Shown piece after piece: positions 15,701 through 20,158 of a stretch of 20,158 bases of DNA. The stretch's first letter is position 1. Each line of letters opens with the position of its first letter. A program made the position numbers and the translations under genes. The notes under the pieces were generated by a model, which saw only the letters and a list, made by a program, of their open reading frames with translations, was not told where the DNA came from and did no database searches. The stretch lies in contig JAEWCE010000019.1 in assembly GCA_023390785.1 (NCBI GenBank), positions 1 through 20,158 on the forward strand. Reading direction: 5' to 3'. The stretch is from Pseudomonadota bacterium. GTDB taxonomy: Bacteria; Pseudomonadota; Alphaproteobacteria; Rhizobiales; Devosiaceae.

Positions 15701-16539
15701 TCCGCGACACCAGCATCGGCGCCCGCCTGTGGACCACCGCGGTCTGGGTGGTAGTCGGCTTCTTCGTGCTCAATCTGCTTGCCATGATCGCCACCGTGAT
15801 CATCGACAGCTTCGCCACGCGCTGGCTCGGCACCTGGCTGCCGGTGGGCCTGACGACGAAATGGTACACCTCGGCCTGGAGCGAGTTCCAGCTCAGCCAG
15901 GTGCTGGTCGTCACTTTCGAGATTGTCTTCACCGTCGTGCTGCTCGCCGGCCTGCTCGGGGTCACCGCCGCCTACGCCATGGCGCGCCGGAACTTCCCGG
16001 GCAAGCAGGTGGTGATGCTGCTGTTCCTGCTGCCGCTGCTGGTGCCGCCCATCACCTACGGCATTCCCATGGCCACGGTGCTCTACCAGACCGGCGTCGG
16101 CGGCACCTTCTGGGGCGTGGTGCTGGCTAATCTCGTGCCCACCATTCCCTTCGTCGTCTTGGTGATGATCCCCTTCATCGAACAGATCGACCCCAAGGTG
16201 GAAGCCGCCGCCCGCGTCTTCGGCGCCGGCACCTTCCGCCTGTTCATCCACGTGCTGCTGCCCATGCTGCTGCCCGGCATCCTCGCCGCGCTGCTCCTGG
16301 TGCTGGTGCGCACCATCGCCATGTTCGAACTCACCTTCCTTGCCGCCGGCCCGACCAGCCAGACGCTGGTGGTGGTGCTCTACTATTCCGTTTTCGCCCC
16401 CGGCGTGCGCGCCGTGCAATCGGTCGATGCCATGGCGGTGGTCTACATGGTCACCACCCTGATCTGGCTGCTGATCGCCCTGCGCTTCGTCAACCCCACC
16501 CAGATCGTCGCCCGCGCCCGCACGCAACAGGCCAACTAG
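15697..16539 (+). CDS. ABC transporter permease 2
   Basis: The 280-residue product is the second permease. It has about six membrane segments and an EAA loop EAAARVFGAGTFRLFIHVLL followed by PMLLPG. ATG 15697 overlaps the previous stop by 4 bp and has GGGAGG 6 bases upstream. It is the last gene of the importer operon; 26 bases behind its stop is a GC-rich palindromic repeat. Confidence 0.9.
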   Translation: MIRDTSIGARLWTTAVWVVVGFFVLNLLAMIATVIIDSFATRWLGTWLPVGLTTKWYTSAWSEFQLSQVLVVTFEIVFTVVLLAGLLGVTAAYAMARRNFPGKQVVMLLFLLPLLVPPITYGIPMATVLYQTGVGGTFWGVVLANLVPTIPFVVLVMIPFIEQIDPKVEAAARVFGAGTFRLFIHVLLPMLLPGILAALLLVLVRTIAMFELTFLAAGPTSQTLVVVLYYSVFAPGVRAVQSVDAMAVVYMVTTLIWLLIALRFVNPTQIVARARTQQAN

Positions 16540-16565
16540 GTCTCGGCGTCTGCGGTTCCTGCGCC

Positions 16566-16603
16566 CCCCTCCCCCTTGCGGGGAGGGGCCGGGGGTGGGG
16601 GCC
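16566..16603 (+). repeat. GC-rich palindromic intergenic repeat, copy A
   Basis: CCCCTCCCC (16566-16574), a 5-base loop and GGGGAGGGG (16580-16588) form a perfect 9-bp stem, followed by the purine-rich tail CCGGGGGTGGGGGCC. The same unit recurs at 17561 (same orientation) and 20158-20121 (inverted). It lies just downstream of the last permease gene and could act as a 3' end structure, although no T-run follows. Confidence 0.8.
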
Positions 16604-16675
16604 GCAGCCACCGGCGGCGAGACTGACGCCCTTGCGACAGCTTGCAATCCGCCGCCGCCCCGGCGAGGCTGGCGC

Positions 16676-17530
16676 ATGGCCAAAGCCCCCCGCCCGCTGC
16701 TGATCATCGACGGCGATTCCTTCGCGCATCGCGCCTATCACGCACTGCCCAAGACCATCCGCCGCGCCGGCGACAAGGGCGGCGGCGCCATCGTCGGCTT
16801 CGCCAATTACCTGCTGCGACTCTACGAGACCGAGCAACCCCGCGCCGTCGTCGTCGGCTGGGACACACTCTCCGAGCCCAACTGGCGCGCCAAGGAATTC
16901 GCGCCTTACCAGGGCGGCCGCGAGTTCGACGACGAGCTGGTCGAGCAACTCGACGTGCTGCCGCAACTCGTCACCGCCTGCGGCTTCGCCTTCGGCAAGG
17001 CCGCCGGCTACGAGGCCGACGATTTCCTCGCCACCGCCGCCAGCGCCGAGGAACGGCGCGGCGGTACGGCGCTCGTCGCCAGCGGCGACCGTGATGCCTT
17101 CCAGCTCGCCTCCGATCGCGTCACCATCCTGCATCCGGTCAAGGGCGGCGAATTGGCCCGCATCGGTCCGGCCGAGGTGCGCGAGCGCTATGGCGTCCAG
17201 CCGCAGCAGGTGCCCGACTTCATCGCGCTCCGCGGCGATCCCTCCGACAAGCTGCCGGGCGCCCGCGGCGTCGGGGAAAAGACGGCCGCCAGCCTGCTCA
17301 AACGCTACCCCGATCTGGAGGCGATGCTCGCCGACAACCGCTTCCCGACGCAGTCCGACGACCTCCGCCTCTACAGGCGCATCGCCACGATGCTGCACGA
17401 CGCCCCGTTGCCGCCGCTTCCGGACATGACCCCGACCTGGGATGTCGCCGCGAGGCTCGCCGCCGACTGGCAGCTCAACGCCCTCGCCAAACGCCTCGCC
17501 GATTTGGCGCAAGCCGCCGCCCAGCCATAA
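16676..17530 (+). CDS. Stand-alone 5'-3' exonuclease (Pol I N-terminal/FEN-like)
   Basis: The 284-residue product is the 5'-3' exonuclease domain without a polymerase. Metal-site and DNA-binding motifs are visible: LLIIDGDSFAHRAYHALP (9-26), GYEADDFLATAA, LVASGDRDAFQLAS and the helix-three-turn-helix GDPSDKLPGARGVGEKTAA with LLKRYPDLEAML after it. The family removes RNA primers and 5' flaps. ATG 16676 has GAGG 7 bases upstream; the frame is open further upstream, but that part lies in the repeat region. It is unrelated to its sugar-gene neighbours and sits between two copies of the palindromic repeat. Confidence 0.92.
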   Translation: MAKAPRPLLIIDGDSFAHRAYHALPKTIRRAGDKGGGAIVGFANYLLRLYETEQPRAVVVGWDTLSEPNWRAKEFAPYQGGREFDDELVEQLDVLPQLVTACGFAFGKAAGYEADDFLATAASAEERRGGTALVASGDRDAFQLASDRVTILHPVKGGELARIGPAEVRERYGVQPQQVPDFIALRGDPSDKLPGARGVGEKTAASLLKRYPDLEAMLADNRFPTQSDDLRLYRRIATMLHDAPLPPLPDMTPTWDVAARLAADWQLNALAKRLADLAQAAAQP

Positions 17531-17560
17531 CTCCCCAGACACCAATCCCGCAGTCGGGCT

Positions 17561-17597
17561 CCCCTCCCCCTGCGGGGAGGGGCCGGGGGTGGGGGCC
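17561..17597 (+). repeat. GC-rich palindromic intergenic repeat, copy B
   Basis: CCCCTCCCC (17561-17569), a 4-base loop and GGGGAGGGG (17574-17582), then the same tail as copy A with one T fewer in the loop. Similarity to copy A continues a few bases beyond the tail (CCGCA, then CACCGG). It lies between the convergent exonuclease and kinase genes. Confidence 0.8.
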
Positions 17598-17624
17598 GCA
17601 TGCACCGGTGGTTCGGCTCGCGGC

Positions 17625-19076
17625 TCAACCGTAGCCCGCGTTGAACTGCTTGAGCGCCGCATAGAGCTCGCGGTACTTGCCGAACTTGTCGTCGTAATAG
17701 CCGCGCATGCCAGGGTCCGGCGTGAACGTCCGGTCGAACCGCACCAGCCGCTGCACCGCCTGCGCCAGATCGGGCTCGACGCCGCTGCCGACCCCGGCGA
17801 GGATCGCCGCTCCCAGCGCTGCAGCATCGGGGATGGCGGTCCGCCGCAGCGCGAAGCCAAGCGCGTCCGCCCGGATCTGGCACCACAGATCCGACTGCGC
17901 CCCGCCGCCGCCGACATGCGCCAGTGTCAAAACCCGCCCGCTCGATTGCGCCAGCGCCTCGAACGCCAGCCGCACCGAAAACGCCACGCCCTCGAGCACC
18001 GCGCGCGCCATCTCTGCCGCTCCCGCACGCCCATCGATGCGCGCAAACACCCCGCGCGACGCACTGTCCCAAAGCGGCGCCCGCTCGCCCTGCAGATGCG
18101 GCAGGAACAGCGGCACCGCCGCCGGTTCCGCCACTCCTTCCGCCAGGGCCACCACTTCCGCCGGCGTCCGTCCCAGCACACCGCTCCACCAGCCGAGCGC
18201 CGCGCCGCCCATCTGCGTCGGCGCCGCATGCATCACGATCCCCTCATAGGGCGGGAACAGGATCACCCCCGGCGTCGGATACACCGCGGACGACACCACG
18301 CCGGCGATCTCGCTGGTGCCGCATTGCAGCATCGCTTCGCCGTCGCGCACCACGCCCACCCCGAACATGCCGCCCCAGGCGTCCATCGCCCCCACCACCA
18401 CCGGCGTTCCGGCGCAGGGCAGCCCCGCCTTCACCCGTCCCGCCACATGGTGGAACGGAAAGAGCGGCGGCAGCAGCTCCGCCGCCCGCGGCACCAGGTC
18501 GAGCAGCGGGCCGACATAGCCGTCGCGATTCACCAGCCCCACCGCCGCGATCGGATCGCTCGCCACCGCGCCGGTCAGCTGCAGCACGCAATAATCCTTC
18601 GGCAGCAGCACATGCACCGTGCGTGCGTAGAGCTCGGGGTATCGTCGCGCCACATAGGCCAGACGCGACAGCGCGTGGCTGGCATCGATCGGCAGCGGCC
18701 CGCCGAACCAGGCGAGCTTCTGCGCCGCCGTCACCTGCGCCTCGAGTCGCGCCGCGTCCGCCGCCGGCCGGCTGTCCTGCCAGGTCAGGGCCGGCAGCAG
18801 CGGCGCCCCGGCGGCGTCGACGAACACATGCGTGTTGACCTGCGAGCAGATGCCGATGCCGGCGAGCCCGCTGAGATCGTGCCCGGCGGCAAAGCCCTCG
18901 AGCGCCGCCAGCACGCTTGCCATCCAGTCGCGCGGGTCCTGCTCGGCTGCCCCCGGCTCGGGCCGTCCCATCGGATGCGGCCGCGAGAACGCCGCCAGCC
19001 GCGTCCCCGCCGCGTCGAGCAGCACCGCCTTGGTCGCGGTCGTCCCGACGTCGATGCCGATCAGCGTGGTTGCCAC
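17625..19076 (-). CDS. FGGY-family carbohydrate kinase, xylulokinase-like
   Basis: This 483-residue sugar kinase has the ATPase-fold phosphate loop GIDVGTTATK (7-16), WQDSRP (99-104), the probable catalytic base in GAMDAWGGM (D232) and the C-terminal HVGGGGAQSDLWCQIRADAL segment typical of the family. It resembles xylulokinases in length and layout, but the usual xylulokinase GQMHG is replaced by CSQVNTHVFVD (77-87), so another ketose or polyol may be the substrate. GTG 19076 was chosen for the GGGGGA just upstream; TTG 19088 is an alternative that adds 4 residues. It is divergent from a ribose-type binding protein gene and may phosphorylate the imported sugar. Confidence 0.85.
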   Translation of the reverse strand: MATTLIGIDVGTTATKAVLLDAAGTRLAAFSRPHPMGRPEPGAAEQDPRDWMASVLAALEGFAAGHDLSGLAGIGICSQVNTHVFVDAAGAPLLPALTWQDSRPAADAARLEAQVTAAQKLAWFGGPLPIDASHALSRLAYVARRYPELYARTVHVLLPKDYCVLQLTGAVASDPIAAVGLVNRDGYVGPLLDLVPRAAELLPPLFPFHHVAGRVKAGLPCAGTPVVVGAMDAWGGMFGVGVVRDGEAMLQCGTSEIAGVVSSAVYPTPGVILFPPYEGIVMHAAPTQMGGAALGWWSGVLGRTPAEVVALAEGVAEPAAVPLFLPHLQGERAPLWDSASRGVFARIDGRAGAAEMARAVLEGVAFSVRLAFEALAQSSGRVLTLAHVGGGGAQSDLWCQIRADALGFALRRTAIPDAAALGAAILAGVGSGVEPDLAQAVQRLVRFDRTFTPDPGMRGYYDDKFGKYRELYAALKQFNAGYG

Positions 19077-19095
19077 CCAATCCCCCAAAAGCCCC

Positions 19096-19125
19096 TTGGA
19101 TCGGGCCGCTTCACTCCCCTATAGT
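19096..19125 (+). promoter_or_regulatory. Possible promoter of the sugar-binding protein gene
   Basis: TTGGAT (19096-19101) and TATAGT (19120-19125, 5 of 6 matches to the -10 consensus) are 18 bases apart, leaving a leader of about 40 bases before ATG 19171. The -35 match is weak. Confidence 0.4.
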
Positions 19126-19170
19126 GCCTTGAAGCGCAAGCAAAACAATCCCGCGCCTCAGGAGGGCATC

Positions 19171-20097
19171 ATGCTGACCACTCTGCGCCGCATCACGGTT
19201 GCGGCGACCTTCACTGCTGCACTGGCCTTCGCCGGCAGCGCACTCGCCGCCAAGGTGGCGGTGATTACGCCCTATCTCGCCCAGCCGGGCACCCAGTTCT
19301 ACGTCGAAGCCTTCCAGGCCGTGGCCAAGGACAAGGGCTGGGACGTCAACGTCATCGACACCCAGGGCGACGTCGCCGCCGTCATCAGCCGCATCGAGGA
19401 CATGGTGACCCAGAAGGTCGACGCCATTGTCATCAACGTCGATCCGGCGCAGGTGAAGGCCGGGCTCGAGACCGCCAAGGCCGCCAACATCCCGGTCATC
19501 GGCATGGACGCCGGCGCCGATCCGCTGCTCGCCACCAACGTCACCTCCAACGGCTACGCCATGGCCGCCGAGACCTCGAGCTATGTCGCCGACCGCATCG
19601 GCGGCAAGGGCAACGTCGTGATGTTCGTGTTCGACGCCTTCCCCCCGGTGCAGGTGCGTGGCGTCGTGGCCAGCGCGGTCTTCGGCAACTATCCCGACAT
19701 CAAGATCCTCGACAAGGTGACGCCCGACGTGGCCGATGGCGGCATCGCCGACAGCCGCGCCAAGATGGAAGCCATCCTTGCCGCCAATCCCACACCCGGC
19801 TCGATCAGCGCCGTGTGGGCCGCCTGGGACCAGCCGGCGCTCGGTGCCCTGCAGGCCATCGAGGCTGCCGGCCGCGACAAGGAGGGCATCGTCATCACCG
19901 GTATCGACGCCAACCCGCAGGCGCGCGACGAGATCGCCAAGGGTGGTGATTTCGAGGCCTCGGTGGCACAGGACTTCAAGGGCATCGGCGCCGCCACCGC
20001 CGACGCCGTCGCCCGCGTCCTTGGCGGCGAAACGCTGAAGCAGCACGTCATCTACGTGTCCACGAAACTGATCACCGCCGCCAACGCGAAAGAGTGA
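19171..20097 (+). CDS. Ribose-type sugar ABC transporter substrate-binding protein
   Basis: The 308-residue product is a periplasmic binding protein of the RbsB/Peripla_BP_4 type. A Sec signal peptide ends near GSALA (residue 26), and the mature protein shows GTQFYVEAFQAVAKDKGWDV, QKVDAIVINVDPAQV, NIPVIGMDAGAD and IVITGIDANPQAR, the regular landmarks of the fold. ATG 19171 has AGGAGGG 4 bases upstream. No permease or ATPase follows within the 61 remaining bases, so the rest of the importer is presumably beyond the edge. Divergence from the FGGY kinase suggests one uptake and phosphorylation locus. Confidence 0.92.
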   Translation: MLTTLRRITVAATFTAALAFAGSALAAKVAVITPYLAQPGTQFYVEAFQAVAKDKGWDVNVIDTQGDVAAVISRIEDMVTQKVDAIVINVDPAQVKAGLETAKAANIPVIGMDAGADPLLATNVTSNGYAMAAETSSYVADRIGGKGNVVMFVFDAFPPVQVRGVVASAVFGNYPDIKILDKVTPDVADGGIADSRAKMEAILAANPTPGSISAVWAAWDQPALGALQAIEAAGRDKEGIVITGIDANPQARDEIAKGGDFEASVAQDFKGIGAATADAVARVLGGETLKQHVIYVSTKLITAANAKE

Positions 20098-20120
20098 ACT
20101 TCACGCCTCGACCAGTCGCT

Positions 20121-20158
20121 GGCCCCCACCCCCAGCCCCTCCCCGCAAGGGGGAGGGG
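20121..20158 (-). repeat. GC-rich palindromic intergenic repeat, copy C (inverted)
   Basis: This is the reverse complement of copy A with a single C-to-T difference in the tail: arms CCCCTCCCC (20136-20144) and GGGGAGGGG (20150-20158) with a 5-base loop. It starts 24 bases after the binding-protein stop and reaches the window edge, so it may be longer. Confidence 0.8.

Noticed and set aside
16595..16675. Longer N-terminus for the exonuclease
   Set aside because: The extra 27 residues derive from the tail of the repeat and spacer; the family sequence begins just after ATG 16676, which has a ribosome-binding site.
16490..17917. Minus-strand frame containing proline/glycine-rich sequence of the TPGPSPQG type
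   Set aside because: This is the palindromic repeat read as protein, a common false gene in GC-rich genomes.
19128..19140. Short repeat CTTG-N5-CAAG in the kinase/binding-protein promoter region
   Set aside because: The 4-bp arms are too short to separate from chance; it would need conservation evidence.
1..20158. CRISPR arrays, tRNA or rRNA genes, insertion sequences, phage genes
   Set aside because: No regularly spaced direct repeats, no cloverleaf or rRNA-like stretches, and no transposase or integrase motifs were seen in either strand.

Overview
The window is about 20 kb of GC-rich, densely coding DNA with no RNA gene, insertion sequence or CRISPR array that I can see. The gene set (OpgG/OpgH/OpgC glucan operon, rhizobial-style sugar ABC operons, UxuA with an SDR partner, GC-rich intergenic palindromes) points to an alphaproteobacterium of the Hyphomicrobiales, perhaps Devosia-like. 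The genus is a guess from gene content.

Region 1 (1-5253, minus strand) is an osmoregulated periplasmic glucan operon: opgG, a 50-codon ORF, opgH, opgC, then a GT-C glycosyltransferase of the PIG-V type that runs off the window edge. All junctions overlap (4 bp at three of them, 14 bp at opgH/opgC), so this looks like one translationally coupled unit for glucan backbone synthesis, shaping and decoration.

Region 2 (5254-9460) starts with a 369-bp divergent intergenic region holding a hairpin and a perfect 9-bp inverted repeat. It continues as a plus-strand operon: Gfo/Idh/MocA dehydrogenase, a DUF993 aldolase-like protein, a TIM-barrel sugar isomerase/epimerase and a TetR regulator. Together they look like a small catabolic pathway for an unidentified sugar or polyol. 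This is the least described system in the window.

Region 3 (9578-16539) is a divergent pair of operons around a palindrome-rich regulatory region at 12333-12459. On the minus strand lie an FCD-type GntR regulator, mannonate dehydratase uxuA and an SDR likely to act as mannonate oxidoreductase. On the plus strand lies a four-gene ABC importer (Tat-exported binding protein, ATPase, two permeases). The arrangement suggests uptake and breakdown of a hexuronate or aldonate.

Region 4 (16540-20158) has a stand-alone 5'-3' exonuclease, then a divergent pair: an FGGY sugar kinase (minus) and a ribose-type sugar-binding protein (plus), the start of another sugar uptake locus that continues past the edge. 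A GC-rich palindromic repeat occurs three times, with a fourth degenerate relative, each time just behind stop codons.
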